DNA of 64,000 nucleotides from Porticoccus sp950063125 (GCF_963973895.1 NZ_CAXBBF010000003.1); one strand, 5' to 3'. Positions 10,445 through 20,040 are shown, numbered from the stretch's first letter. Made by a program: numbers and translations. Notes: generated from the letters alone by a model not told the origin.

Positions 10445-10900
10445 ATGGCACTGATAAAAGAATTTTTGCTGGGCGGCCAAAGCTGGATCACGGCGTTTCA
10501 CATCATCGCTGTGGTCAGCTGGTTTGCCGCGCTGTTCTACCTGCCAAGACTATTTGTCTACCACGCCATGGCCGAGGATCGGATCAGCATCGAACGCTTC
10601 AAAATCATGGAGCGCAAACTTTACCGGGGTATTGCAAACCCATCGATGATAGTCGCCGTTGCGCTGGGCATTGCGCTGTTTTCCATCTACCCGAACTACT
10701 TCCTGAACAGTGGCTGGTTTCAGGTAAAGTTGGCACTGGTACTACTCCTCATCGCCTACCATTACAGTTGCCTGTATCTGCTGAAGCAGTTCAGGGATGA
10801 CAGGAACACCCACAGTCATGTGTTCTACCGGTGGTTTAACGAAATCCCCGTATTAATGCTGATTGGGATCGTGGTGATGGTTATAGTCAGGCCGTTTTAA
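10445..10900 (+). CDS. hemJ: Protoporphyrinogen IX oxidase HemJ
   Basis: Membrane enzyme for the penultimate heme step, oxidising protoporphyrinogen IX. The 151-aa protein has four membrane helices and the conserved start of the family: H19 in AFHIIAVVSWFAALFYLPRLFVYH, plus the later KLALVLLLIAYH segment. The ATG at 10445 is preceded by AAGGA at a good distance. HemJ replaces HemG/HemY in many gammaproteobacteria. Two more heme genes (hemL, hemB) lie elsewhere in the window. Converges with the DUF924 gene, leaving 9 bp. Confidence 0.93.
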   Translation: MALIKEFLLGGQSWITAFHIIAVVSWFAALFYLPRLFVYHAMAEDRISIERFKIMERKLYRGIANPSMIVAVALGIALFSIYPNYFLNSGWFQVKLALVLLLIAYHYSCLYLLKQFRDDRNTHSHVFYRWFNEIPVLMLIGIVVMVIVRPF

Positions 10901-10909
10901 TCCACCCGG

Positions 10910-11521
10910 CTAAAAGCCACTATCGGACTGCGACAAATATTCCAGTTCCTCAGCGGTAGACGCTCTGCCGAGCACCTCATTGCGATGGGGAAAGCGGCCG
11001 AACTGTTCAATGACGGCCGCATGCCGCTCGGCATAATCCAGAAACCCGGCGAAAGCTTCCCGGTGTGCAGCGGGCACCTGGGCCAGCAAGTGTCGGTACA
11101 ACACCACACTGCGGCGCTGGATCTCACGGCTTTCCGCATGCTCCAGAGGCAGATAAAAGAAAACCCGCTCAATCGGCCGCAACTGTTTATCCATGCCGGC
11201 GTCAATACCGGAGAGACTCCAGTTCAACGCCAACCTGTCGGCATTGAAGGCAATTGACGAGTCCCGATAGATATTCCGCGAGAACTGATCGAGGACAATG
11301 ATCGCAGACAGGCGACTCTCAGCGAATTGCAGCCAGTAGCGGTTACCGCCATTGATGAGCACCTGCAGGAAGGGTTCAAAGCGGTCGCGTATATCAGCGT
11401 CCACCTCGGGACTTTTGCTCCACCAGATTGGCGACTGTTGACGGGCGCAAACTGCATCGTCAGGCTCTGTACCAAACCAATAATCAAGGATCAGTTGCCA
11501 AGCTGGCTCCGCCCTGTTCAT
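10910..11521 (-). CDS. DUF924 family protein
   Basis: Function not established. The 203-aa protein has the DUF924 hallmarks: LILDYWFG near the N terminus, WW motif (SPIWWSKS), IIVLDQFSRNIYRDS and FFYLPLEHAES, followed by RFPHRNEVLGRASTAEE. The family is all-helical with TPR-like folds. The ATG at 11521 has a strong GGAGGTG; the open frame continues to 11617, but that would overlap the hemL start. It is divergent from hemL. Confidence 0.88.
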   Translation of the reverse strand: MNRAEPAWQLILDYWFGTEPDDAVCARQQSPIWWSKSPEVDADIRDRFEPFLQVLINGGNRYWLQFAESRLSAIIVLDQFSRNIYRDSSIAFNADRLALNWSLSGIDAGMDKQLRPIERVFFYLPLEHAESREIQRRSVVLYRHLLAQVPAAHREAFAGFLDYAERHAAVIEQFGRFPHRNEVLGRASTAEELEYLSQSDSGF

Positions 11522-11611
11522 CACACCTCCGTCGTGGCTTTGAATAGCGTCTTCATGCCCAATCAAGGATAATAACTTTCTTTCATTTATCAACGAAAAT
11601 AGCTTAAAACC

Positions 11612-12892
11612 ATGCAACGATCAGAGCAACTATTTACAGCAGCCCAGCGCCACATCCCCGGTGGCGTCAATTCACCCGTCCGCGCTTTCAAAGCCGTTGG
11701 CGGCACCCCGGTTTTTTTTGATCACGCCGCGGGCTCACACCTTTTCGATGTGGATGGCAAACGCTATATCGACTACGTACTTTCCTGGGGGCCGATGATT
11801 GCCGGGCACAATCATCCCGATGTCATCGCCGCCGTCAGCGAACAGCTGAAGAAAGGCATGACCTTTGGTGCACCCACGGCACTGGAAATTGAACTGGCAG
11901 ATGAACTCTGTGAGCGGGTGCCGGGGCTGGACATGGTGCGCATGGTCAATTCCGGTACTGAAGCCACCATGAGTGCGATTCGTCTGGCGCGGGGCTTTAC
12001 CGGTCGCGACAAGATCATCAAGTTCGAGGGTTGTTACCACGGCCATTCGGACTCGCTACTGGTGAAAGCCGGTTCCGGGGCATTAACCCTGGGGGTACCC
12101 AGCTCACCGGGGGTTCCCGCGGCGCTGGCAGATCACACCGTCACGCTGACCTACAACGACATTGCCGGGGTGGAACAGGCGTTTGCTGAAATTGGCGACC
12201 AGGTGGCCTGTGTCATTCTGGAGCCCGTCACCGGCAACATGAGCTGTATTCCTCCCGCGCCGGGCTTTCTCGAGAGCCTGCGCAGTCAGTGCACCGAGCA
12301 AGGTGCACTGCTGATCATTGATGAAGTGATGACCGGTTTCCGGGTAGATCCCCGCTGTGCGGTGGGCCGCTACAATATAGATGCCGACCTGATCACCCTG
12401 GGTAAAGTCATCGGCGGCGGCATGCCGGTGGGTGCCTTTGGCGGCAAGCGCAAAGTCATGGAACAGATCGCGCCGTTGGGGCCGGTCTACCAGGCCGGCA
12501 CCCTGTCCGGCAACCCCGTGGCCATGGCCGCCGGACTGGCGACACTGGAATTAATGACGCGACCCGGCTTCCACGACAAACTGTTCGCTAAAACCACCTG
12601 CCTGATCGAAGGCCTGCAAGCCCGCGCCGATGCCGTCGGCATCCCCATGACCACCAACCATGTCGGTAGCATGTTCGGGGTATTCTTCACCGAAGAAAAA
12701 GCCGTCACTAACTACCAGCAGGTCATGGCCTGCGACACCGTGCGCTTTGGCAAATTCTTCCACGGCATGCTGGAAGCCGGTATTTATCTGGCCCCGGCAG
12801 CCTATGAGGCAGGATTTCTGTCCTCCGCCCACAGTGATGAAGACCTGGAATTTACCCTGGACGCGGCGGAGCGGGTATTTAAAACACTGTAA
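11612..12892 (+). CDS. hemL: Glutamate-1-semialdehyde 2,1-aminomutase
   Basis: PLP enzyme making 5-aminolevulinate from glutamate-1-semialdehyde (C5 heme pathway). Start IPGGVNSPVRAFKAVGG is diagnostic; NSGTEATMSAIRLARGFTG binds the cofactor phosphate, D237 in LLIIDEVMTGFR contacts the PLP nitrogen, and K265 in TLGKVIGGGMP forms the Schiff base. Full length at 426 aa. No strong ribosome-binding site is visible before the ATG, but the upstream frame offers no better start. Confidence 0.97.
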   Translation: MQRSEQLFTAAQRHIPGGVNSPVRAFKAVGGTPVFFDHAAGSHLFDVDGKRYIDYVLSWGPMIAGHNHPDVIAAVSEQLKKGMTFGAPTALEIELADELCERVPGLDMVRMVNSGTEATMSAIRLARGFTGRDKIIKFEGCYHGHSDSLLVKAGSGALTLGVPSSPGVPAALADHTVTLTYNDIAGVEQAFAEIGDQVACVILEPVTGNMSCIPPAPGFLESLRSQCTEQGALLIIDEVMTGFRVDPRCAVGRYNIDADLITLGKVIGGGMPVGAFGGKRKVMEQIAPLGPVYQAGTLSGNPVAMAAGLATLELMTRPGFHDKLFAKTTCLIEGLQARADAVGIPMTTNHVGSMFGVFFTEEKAVTNYQQVMACDTVRFGKFFHGMLEAGIYLAPAAYEAGFLSSAHSDEDLEFTLDAAERVFKTL

Positions 12893-12986
12893 AATGGTTC
12901 GCCAGGGCAGGGGGTAGAAAGAGAGAAGCACCGCGACAGCTTCGATGCCACACAGCCATCCTGTCAGAAGACTCTGGCACAAACCT

Positions 12987-13742
12987 CTAGGGCGAAGCAG
13001 ATTTGTGAGAGGAATCGGGTTTGTGAGAAGAAACGGACTTGTGAAAAAAAGTACCGCTCCGCAAAAAATGCTGAACCTGCCTTATCACCGGCTCAGCACC
13101 CATCATAAAGGTGTGCGTGTAAGGCATCTCGATAAAATCCGTCATCCCCTCGACCCGGGTGTTTTCGACACTCACCTTGCCATCGTCAGGGCTAGGCAGG
13201 CTTTGCGACAAAATGGGGTTGATCGAACGGGTTCCGGCAATAACCCCGAGGGGGAAATTCACCGGTCCCAGCGAACGCGGCACACTGCCTTCGCCAGTCC
13301 CCAACTGCTGCCCTGCGGGGCCGTTCAGCCACTCGTAACCCGGCACATCACGCCACTCATCCACGACCTCGCTCCCCTGGTTCGGCGGCGCCAACATCAC
13401 CACGCGTCCCAGCCTGGCAATGCTGTTATCGGCCAGGTAGTAGCGGACCAGAATCCCCCCCAGCGAGTGGGTGACAAAATGTATTGTCTCCACCGGCTGC
13501 CGGTCACAGCCCGCGATACCCTCCTCTACCGCCATCACCGCCAGACGATCAATGGTTTCCTGCCGGGACGGGTAGCCGACATTCACCACGCGATAACCGC
13601 TGGTGGACAGCGCTTCCTCCAGATCATCCATTGAGTTGGCCGTCCGCGCCAGGCCATGCAGCAACACCACACACTCATGATCCGCCTGCGCGGCCAGAGG
13701 CATAAGCAGAAAAACCGACAAGAGAGAGGCAAGTATTTTCAT
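12987..13742 (-). CDS. Secreted alpha/beta hydrolase (lipase/esterase-like)
   Basis: Probable exported esterase or lipase; substrate unknown. Signal peptide at residues 1-20 (cut after AQA). The mature start CVVLLHGLARTANSM is the oxyanion-hole strand. S93 in VTHSLGG is the nucleophile elbow (G-x-S-x-G variant THSLGG). APPNQGSEVVD is typical of the family. The last 19 residues form three 6-residue repeats (FHKSVS, SHKPDS, SHKSAS), encoded by 18-bp near-repeats, a likely slippage-made tail. Converges with hemL across about 94 bp with no gene. Confidence 0.85.
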   Translation of the reverse strand: MKILASLLSVFLLMPLAAQADHECVVLLHGLARTANSMDDLEEALSTSGYRVVNVGYPSRQETIDRLAVMAVEEGIAGCDRQPVETIHFVTHSLGGILVRYYLADNSIARLGRVVMLAPPNQGSEVVDEWRDVPGYEWLNGPAGQQLGTGEGSVPRSLGPVNFPLGVIAGTRSINPILSQSLPSPDDGKVSVENTRVEGMTDFIEMPYTHTFMMGAEPVIRQVQHFLRSGTFFHKSVSSHKPDSSHKSASP

Positions 13743-13913
13743 GGCATAAGCATACGTAAGAACCGAATCTGAGTTTCATCTCCGACGGCTTTGTGCCGCA
13801 GTGAATCCGAGTGTATTGGCCTTGCAAGATTACCAGACAAACACCAAACTGGTTCGAACCATCACGTAACAGGGAGAGTCTCAAGCCGTCTTGAGTTTTG
13901 AATTAAGAGCGTC

Positions 13914-14687
13914 ATGAAACCACTCTCACTCATACAAGCACATAAACAAAGATACGCACTGGCCCTGGGTTTGGCGGTTCTTCTTGCCCTCGTGTGGTGG
14001 CTAAACACCAGCCGGGTAGAGTCGGCAAAACTTCCCAATTTCAGTATTATCAGCGATATTCCCGAGCTAAAGACCCGTTTTTTTGAGTTTCTGGAGCCCC
14101 TTGCCAAGGCTGCCAACCAGGACGTTCTGGATGACCGCGACTGGCTGCTTGAACTAAAAAGCGAACTGGATCAGGACAAACAACCTGGCTGGATCAAACA
14201 GTGGTCACTCAATCGCATTGCGGCACGATACGGTCTCAATAACAAAGAGTTAGCACCCGGGGAACTCGTCGAACAGCTACTGCTGCGCGTCGATACCATC
14301 CCCATTTCCCTAATTCTGGTTCAGGCCGCCGCCGAATCCGGCTGGGGGCGATCCCGTTTCGCCCGGCAGGGCAATAACCTGTTCGGAGAGTGGTGTTATA
14401 CAAAGGGTTGCGGCCTTGTCCCCAAAAACCGGTCAACCGGGGATACACATGAGGTGAAGGCCTTTGATCGCCCCTACGACTCGGTGACCAGTTACCTCCA
14501 TACCCTGAACACCCACCCCGCCTACAAAAGTCTGAGGCAGAAACGTAAGGCATTACGCAACGCCGATCGAGCAGTGACCGGCTTTGCCCTGGCAGGCACA
14601 CTGATTTTTTACTCGGAACGGCGTCAGGCCTATGTCAACGAAATAAAAATCATGCTCCGGCAATACAATCAGTTGATGGACAAATGA
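13914..14687 (+). CDS. Bax-like glucosaminidase domain protein
   Basis: Predicted peptidoglycan N-acetylglucosaminidase (GH73-type fold) acting in the periplasm. One N-terminal membrane segment (residues 12-30) anchors it. The catalytic region reads LILVQAAAESGWGRSRFA with the acid E141, then NNLFGEWCYTKGCGLVP with two cysteines, and later FDRPYDSVTSYLHTLNTHPAY, all as in E. coli Bax. Stop codon overlaps the start of the deacetylase gene (ATGATGA), so both are translated from one message and probably act on the same polymer. Confidence 0.9.
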   Translation: MKPLSLIQAHKQRYALALGLAVLLALVWWLNTSRVESAKLPNFSIISDIPELKTRFFEFLEPLAKAANQDVLDDRDWLLELKSELDQDKQPGWIKQWSLNRIAARYGLNNKELAPGELVEQLLLRVDTIPISLILVQAAAESGWGRSRFARQGNNLFGEWCYTKGCGLVPKNRSTGDTHEVKAFDRPYDSVTSYLHTLNTHPAYKSLRQKRKALRNADRAVTGFALAGTLIFYSERRQAYVNEIKIMLRQYNQLMDK

Positions 14688-15724
14688 TGACTCTTAAATA
14701 TTGGCTGGCAATTCTCTGCCTGCTCGCCTTTAGCAAGCTGGCTCTGGCCGCGGACCATGGCGTGATTTTGCTGTATCACCATGTCGACACCGACACCCCA
14801 ATAAGCACCAGCATTAGTCCAGCTGACTTCAAAACCCACCTGCAATTGATCGACGAGCGTGGCTATCAGGTCAAACCCCTCAGCCAACTGCTGACAGAAC
14901 TCGATAGTGGCGGCACGGCAGACAAGGCGGTTGCCATCACTTTTGATGATGCCTATATCTCGGTCTACCAAACGGCCTTCCCCATGTTAAAAAAACGCGG
15001 CTGGCCCTTTACAGTTTTTGTAAATGCCCAGTCCGTTGACGAGCAGCAAACCCTGCAAATGAGCTGGAATCAGCTTCGGGAACTCGCTGACTATGGTGCT
15101 GAAATCGGCAACCACGGCCTGTCCCACGCCCACCTGGTGCGCTATCTCCAGAATGAAACCCATAGTGAATGGCTGGCACGCATGGACCATGAAGTCATCG
15201 AAAATGAGCGGCGTCTGAACCGTGAGATACCCCAGCGCAGCCAGGGAGAACAGCGCCTCTTCGCCTTCCCCTTCGGCGAATACAACCCTGAGCTACTGAA
15301 CCTGCTCAAGCAAAAAGGCTATTACTCCATCGCCCAGCAATCCGGTGCCGTCGCCAGCCCAACCCAGGATGTCATTCCCCGCTTTCCCCTGGCGGGCAAC
15401 TGGACTAGGCGGGAACGGCTTAACACCGCACTGCAAAGTCAGCCACTGCCCGTTATCCGTGTCGATGCCGGCGCCATGATCGCAACGCCGGAGCAAGCAG
15501 CTTCCGTACTGACCCTGGCCATCGAACCCGGCTTTAATTTGGCCAGCATTGGCTGCTACAACGCCAGTGGCGCCAAACTGGCGGTGAACATATCGGGAAA
15601 AAATCAGATTGAGGTCACTCTGCCGCGCTGGACGCCGGGCCGTCAAAAAGTGAACTGCACGGCGCCGGTTGGCGATGAACCGGGCGCCTATTACTGGTAT
15701 AGCCAGTTGTGGATCATCGAATAG
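14684..15724 (+). CDS. Secreted polysaccharide deacetylase (NodB family)
   Basis: Predicted metal-dependent deacetylase of an extracellular or wall sugar. Signal peptide at residues 1-22 (ALA|ADHG). NodB motif 1 is TFDDA (D88/D89), and motif 2 is NHGLSHAH with metal ligands H144/H148. FAFPFGEYN corresponds to motif 3. A C-terminal extension of about 100 residues, with two Cys, looks like a small beta-domain. Translationally coupled to the Bax-like gene. The 284 bp after it, up to 16008, hold no convincing gene. Confidence 0.9.
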   Translation: MMTLKYWLAILCLLAFSKLALAADHGVILLYHHVDTDTPISTSISPADFKTHLQLIDERGYQVKPLSQLLTELDSGGTADKAVAITFDDAYISVYQTAFPMLKKRGWPFTVFVNAQSVDEQQTLQMSWNQLRELADYGAEIGNHGLSHAHLVRYLQNETHSEWLARMDHEVIENERRLNREIPQRSQGEQRLFAFPFGEYNPELLNLLKQKGYYSIAQQSGAVASPTQDVIPRFPLAGNWTRRERLNTALQSQPLPVIRVDAGAMIATPEQAASVLTLAIEPGFNLASIGCYNASGAKLAVNISGKNQIEVTLPRWTPGRQKVNCTAPVGDEPGAYYWYSQLWIIE

Positions 15725-16008
15725 AAGCATGTCGCAAACCGCGGCTCCTGAGCTGCTCTACTAATATAAGACGCTCTCCATAAAAGCAGCAAAGCCCATC
15801 TGAGCATCACCCATGAACACAAAGCCCGTCGTTAAAAGCCTGTGGCACCCCGGCCAGGACAACGCCCAGTTTCCCGCTCTGCTGAAGAATCATCTGCGCA
15901 AGCCATGCTCCAACCTGCTCTCTAGCAGTTTTGACCGGGCATAAGCCTCCATAATACCGCCTGATTTCATTATCATGTGACCACAACCAACAACATCTGG
16001 CAGGCTTC

Positions 16009-18396
16009 ATGGCGCACCGTTTTCTTCCCCGCTGGCTTATCCATGCCTTACTGCTGCTCATGCTCTTCACGCTTGTCACCGTGAGCTATGGCTACTGGTT
16101 CCTGCGCGAGAGCCTGCCGCTGCTCGAGGGTACAGTCACCAGCGAATACTTACAGGGCTCCGTCACGGTGGAGCGGGACACTCAGGGTATCCCCACCATT
16201 GCCGGTGAAAACCGCAACGACACCGCCTTTGCCCTGGGCTTTCTACACGCCCAGGAACGTTTTTTCCAGATGGACCTGCTGCGCCGCAACGCTGCCGGCG
16301 AACTCTCCGACCTGTTCGGCATTCTCGCGCTCAATCACGACAAAGCCGTGCGCGTTCACCAGTTCCGCAAACGCGCCTTGCGAGCATTCAGGGCACTGGG
16401 TCCGGAAGACCGGGCGCTGTTGCAGACCTACACCGAGGGGGTCAACAAGGGGCTGGACGAACTGGGTAGGGCACCCTTTGAATACGCCCTGCTGCGTGCG
16501 ACGCCAAAACCCTGGCAGGAGCAAGACACCTTCCTCGCCCTGTTCAGCATGTACATCGACCTGCAACCGGAACTGGACGAGTACGAACGCTCCCTGGCGG
16601 TGTTGCGGGATACGCTGCCCTCAGACTGGTTCGCCTTCCTGATCCCCGAGGGCGGTGAATGGGATTCACCCATACAGGGCCAGGCCTACGCTTTCAACGA
16701 CCGGCTACCCAAACAGCCCCTGGCGCAGTTGCAATTGCCGGAAGATGTTGACTTCTATCATGATTTCGTCGCAGTGGGCTCCAACAACTGGTCCGTGGGT
16801 GGCGCGCTCACCGGCTATTCCGCCGGCATGCTGGCCAATGACATGCACCTGGGGCTGAATGTGCCCAACATCTGGTACCGCGCCTCCTGGTATCTGCCCG
16901 CAGACAACCGCCGCGTCACGGGCGTCACCCTGCCCGGCGTCCCCGTGATGGTAGTGGGCTCCAACGAACATATCGCCTGGGGATTTACCAACTCCTACGG
17001 CGACTACCAGGACAGCATCGTGCTGCAACTGAATGACGCGGGCGACACCTACCTGACGCCTGACGGCTGGCGGCCCTTCACCACCGAAACCGAAACCCTC
17101 AAGGTAAAAGGTGAACCCGACCAGACCCTGGAAATCAGACACACCATCTGGGGTCCGGTGATCGGCGAGGATCACAAACACCGCGTGTTAGCCCTGCGCT
17201 GGGTCGCCCACGACCCCGAGGGCGCCAACCTCAATTTGCTCCACCTTGAAGCCGCCGATACTGCCAGCGAGGCCCTGACCATTGCCGCCAGCGCGGGCAT
17301 TCCGGGACAAAATTTCAATGTTGTGGACAGCGTCGGCGATCAAGGTTGGACCATTGCCGGGCGGCTGCCCAAACGGGTGGGATTCAGCGGTGAAGGGCAG
17401 TCATCGAAATACCCCCAGGACTGGTCTACCGGCGATCTCCGCTGGGATGGCTACCTAAGCGCTGCCGACTACCCCCGGGTAATCAACCCGGCGGGCAACC
17501 GCATCTGGACCGCCAACGCCCGGGTTGTCTCCGGCGCCATGCTCGACAAGATCGGCCACGGCAGTTATGCCCTGGGTGCCCGCCAGCAACAGATAGCTAA
17601 AAACCTGCACGACAGCAACCACTTCAGCGAACAGGATATGCTGGCCATCGCCCTGGACGATCGCGCCCTGTTCCTCAGCCGCTGGCAGCAATTGCTGCTC
17701 AAGCTCGTCCGGGAACACAATGACAGCGACACAACCATCAACAACGCCGACACCCTGATCGACCTGCTGGAAAACTGGCAGGGTCGGGCCTCGAAAAGCT
17801 CCACCGGCTACCTGATCGTCAAACGTTTCCGGGAAAACATCATCGGTGCCAGCACCGGCCGCGTGATACAGAAGCTGGATAAAGAGATCGATTTCTTTGA
17901 TCCCGTGCGTGTCAGTATCTACCTCGAATACCCCACCTGGACGTTGATTAACAAACAGCCCGCCGAACACACCCCCGCAGGCTACCGCGACTGGCAGGAA
18001 TTCCTGGTGGCACAGGCCAACCAAACCATTCGAGAACTCACCCGGAACGGTAATCCTCTGCGAGAACAGCGCTGGGGCGAGACCAACACCCTCGACATCC
18101 GCCACCCATTGAGCGGCTCCATTCCCCTGCTGGGCGGCCTGCTCAACACGCCCAGTGAAAGCATGGCCGGCGACACCTATATGCCACGGGTGCAAAAACC
18201 CAACATGGGCGCCTCGCAACGCATGGTGGTGGCACCGGGCCACGAAGACAAAGGGATATTCCATATGGCCGTCGGCCAGAGCGGCCACCCGTTATCCAGC
18301 TATTACACACTGGGCCATCGGGATTGGGTGGAGGGCAACGCCAGCCCGTTCTTGCCCAGACAGGAAAAATGGCATTTGACGCTAGTGCCTGAGTAG
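16009..18396 (+). CDS. Penicillin acylase family protein (Ntn hydrolase)
   Basis: Member of the self-processing acylases that cleave amide bonds (beta-lactam side chains, acyl-homoserine lactones or other acyl amides); the natural substrate cannot be read from sequence. An N-terminal hydrophobic segment (residues 9-31) serves as signal or anchor. GFLHAQERFFQMDLLRR is the alpha-chain signature. The autocatalytic site is Gly-Ser258 in VGSNNWSVGG, making Ser258 the N-terminal nucleophile of the beta chain. RDWQEFLVAQ and the C-terminal GQSGHPLSSYY fit the family. Full length at 795 aa. Monocistronic by spacing. Confidence 0.92.
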   Translation: MAHRFLPRWLIHALLLLMLFTLVTVSYGYWFLRESLPLLEGTVTSEYLQGSVTVERDTQGIPTIAGENRNDTAFALGFLHAQERFFQMDLLRRNAAGELSDLFGILALNHDKAVRVHQFRKRALRAFRALGPEDRALLQTYTEGVNKGLDELGRAPFEYALLRATPKPWQEQDTFLALFSMYIDLQPELDEYERSLAVLRDTLPSDWFAFLIPEGGEWDSPIQGQAYAFNDRLPKQPLAQLQLPEDVDFYHDFVAVGSNNWSVGGALTGYSAGMLANDMHLGLNVPNIWYRASWYLPADNRRVTGVTLPGVPVMVVGSNEHIAWGFTNSYGDYQDSIVLQLNDAGDTYLTPDGWRPFTTETETLKVKGEPDQTLEIRHTIWGPVIGEDHKHRVLALRWVAHDPEGANLNLLHLEAADTASEALTIAASAGIPGQNFNVVDSVGDQGWTIAGRLPKRVGFSGEGQSSKYPQDWSTGDLRWDGYLSAADYPRVINPAGNRIWTANARVVSGAMLDKIGHGSYALGARQQQIAKNLHDSNHFSEQDMLAIALDDRALFLSRWQQLLLKLVREHNDSDTTINNADTLIDLLENWQGRASKSSTGYLIVKRFRENIIGASTGRVIQKLDKEIDFFDPVRVSIYLEYPTWTLINKQPAEHTPAGYRDWQEFLVAQANQTIRELTRNGNPLREQRWGETNTLDIRHPLSGSIPLLGGLLNTPSESMAGDTYMPRVQKPNMGASQRMVVAPGHEDKGIFHMAVGQSGHPLSSYYTLGHRDWVEGNASPFLPRQEKWHLTLVPE

Positions 18397-18572
18397 AAAA
18401 TTGGACTGGCTTGAGGAAAAGGCAGGTTCTGGCCGCCATACAGGCCACTGTCCACTGTGAGGTTTTACACTGATTAAACCTCCACCGAAACCCGGTGTCC
18501 GGTGTCCCACCGCTAAACAATGGGCACCATCAAACGGGATAGAATTCCAGATACCAGCATATTATTAATATC

Positions 18573-18642
18573 TATCAAATTGATAATAAAGTCTGCTAGC
18601 GCTACTATTAATCTATTATTACTTTCTATAAAATTAATAGTA
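18573..18642. promoter_or_regulatory. AT-rich palindromes upstream of the Fic gene
   Basis: Two inverted repeats lie in an AT-rich stretch before the Fic start: TATCAA-A-TTGATA at 18573-18585, and a 10-bp perfect pair TACTATTAAT (18603-18612) / ATTAATAGTA (18633-18642). The second ends 13 bp before the ATG. They look like operators, possibly for autoregulation or for an outside repressor. No protein assignment is possible. Confidence 0.5.
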
Positions 18643-18655
18643 AGCGATTTACCCC

Positions 18656-19990
18656 ATGAAAAAGCCCGCTGTTGCCCCATCAATTGAAGAACTGTTAACC
18701 AAGCTAGTCCCTCAACGCCTGCTGGATATTCTGACACTTGAACCCTCCAGTACAGGCCAACAGTACTATCACTGGGACGAGCTTCGCAGACGCGATCCAC
18801 CCCACAGTTTGAGTCATCAGGAGTGGTGGCTCAAACTGAAGTTCGCCCGGTGTCAGACGCGGCGATCCGTGCCGCTTACCGACAGCAAGGGCAACCCATT
18901 CAGCTATTGCCTGGCAGACAATATCCTTGAAAAGCTGCAGCTGATTGACGCCCGGGCCAGTAACAACATGGTGATCAGCGAAAAACTGGTCAATTCAGGT
19001 CAGCGCGATCGCTATGCGATCAGCTCCCTGATTGAAGAGGCTATCACCTCCAGTCAACTCGAAGGCGCGATCACCACCAGAAAAGATGCCGCCGATATGT
19101 TGCGAAGCGGGCGCGCTCCACGCGACAAAAGCGAGCAAATGATCCTGAACAATTTCAGAGCCATGCAAAAAATTCTGACAATGAAAGATCAGGAAATCAC
19201 ACCGGAGCGAATCTGCAAACTACACCGTATTGTCACCGAGCACATGCTGGAAGATGACACAGGCGCAGGGCGAATACAGCGCGCCGACGATAAGCGGGTA
19301 GCCGTATGGGATGAAACCACTGGCGACATTCTCCACCAACCACCACCTGCAAAAAAACTGGCCAAGCGCATGAAAAAAATGTGCGCCTTTGCCAATAATC
19401 AGAATGCCGACGGCCCCTACATGCACCCCCTGATTCGCGCCATCATTCTTCATTTTTGGCTGGCGTATGACCACCCCTTTGAAGATGCTAACGGCAGAAC
19501 CGCCCGAGCACTTTTTTACTGGCTGATGCTAAAACAGGGCTACTGGCTGTTCGCGTTTATCTCCATCTCCAGCCTGCTGAAAAAGTCACCCGCTTCCTAC
19601 GCCAAGTCATTCTTATACACAGAGACGGATGAAAATGATCTCTCCTATTTCATTATCTACCAGCTGAAAATCATCCTCCGCTCAATCAAGAAACTGGAAA
19701 AGTACATCTCCAGAAAAACCAATGAAACCCAGGCGCTCGACGGGCAACTCAACAACCGCATGGCATTCAATCACCGTCAAAAGGCGCTGATCGCGCATGC
19801 CCTAAAGACACCGGGCACCGTCTACTCCATCGAATCTCACCGCCTGTCCCACCAAATCTCCTACGCCACTAGCCGCGCCGACCTGATGAAACTGGAAGAA
19901 CTGGATCTGCTCAGGCAGTTCAAGGTGGGCAAAGGGTTTCGCTATAAAGCCGTGGAACACTTACAGAAAGCCTTGCAACAAATTGATTAA
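18656..19990 (+). CDS. Fic domain protein, class II (putative AMPylase)
   Basis: Fic enzymes transfer AMP (or other nucleotide moieties) to hydroxyls of target proteins. Here the inhibitory helix precedes the Fic core: SSQLEGA at residues 132-138 matches [ST]xxxE[GN] with E136, defining class II self-inhibition. The catalytic loop HPFEDANGRTAR (H273-R284) has Ala where most have Gly (HPFxDGNGR), which is tolerated in known members. N-terminal Fic_N-like and C-terminal winged-helix-like (about 370-440) regions are present, giving 444 aa. The last five codons and the following 6 bp recur as a 21-bp direct repeat at 26638-26658, so the gene's 3' end marks the border of the accessory island. Confidence 0.9.
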   Translation: MKKPAVAPSIEELLTKLVPQRLLDILTLEPSSTGQQYYHWDELRRRDPPHSLSHQEWWLKLKFARCQTRRSVPLTDSKGNPFSYCLADNILEKLQLIDARASNNMVISEKLVNSGQRDRYAISSLIEEAITSSQLEGAITTRKDAADMLRSGRAPRDKSEQMILNNFRAMQKILTMKDQEITPERICKLHRIVTEHMLEDDTGAGRIQRADDKRVAVWDETTGDILHQPPPAKKLAKRMKKMCAFANNQNADGPYMHPLIRAIILHFWLAYDHPFEDANGRTARALFYWLMLKQGYWLFAFISISSLLKKSPASYAKSFLYTETDENDLSYFIIYQLKIILRSIKKLEKYISRKTNETQALDGQLNNRMAFNHRQKALIAHALKTPGTVYSIESHRLSHQISYATSRADLMKLEELDLLRQFKVGKGFRYKAVEHLQKALQQID

Positions 19991-19996
19991 CCGCCC
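19976..19996 (+). repeat. 21-bp direct repeat, left copy (island border)
   Basis: CAACAAATTGATTAACCGCCC spans the last codons of the Fic gene plus 6 bp. An exact second copy is at 26638-26658. The pair brackets 6.6 kb of accessory genes and resembles the core of an attachment site or a target duplicated on insertion. Confidence 0.8.
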
Positions 19997-19999
19997 GGA

Positions 20000-20040
20000 C
20001 CAAAGGGGTCGAACCAAAGGGGTCGCAACCAAAGGGGTCG
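20000..20040 (+). repeat. Three short tandem copies of the element end
   Basis: CCAAAGGGGTCG occurs at 20000-20011, 20014-20025 and 20029-20040. The third is the left end of the 98-bp palindromic element. The first two look like leftover ends from repeated insertion or excision events. Confidence 0.75.

Noticed and set aside
12945..13634. 229-codon plus-strand frame opposite the lipase-like gene
   Set aside because: The minus-strand protein has a signal peptide and catalytic motif; the plus frame is a codon-bias shadow.
15725..16008. Remnant gene on the minus strand (VGAWLAQMILQQSGKLGVVL)
   Set aside because: No start, no recognisable family and too short; I see only a promoter-type gap before the acylase gene.
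20000..20040. Possible CRISPR-like repeats
   Set aside because: Units are only 12 bp with 2-3-bp gaps; they are ends of the palindromic element, not spacers.
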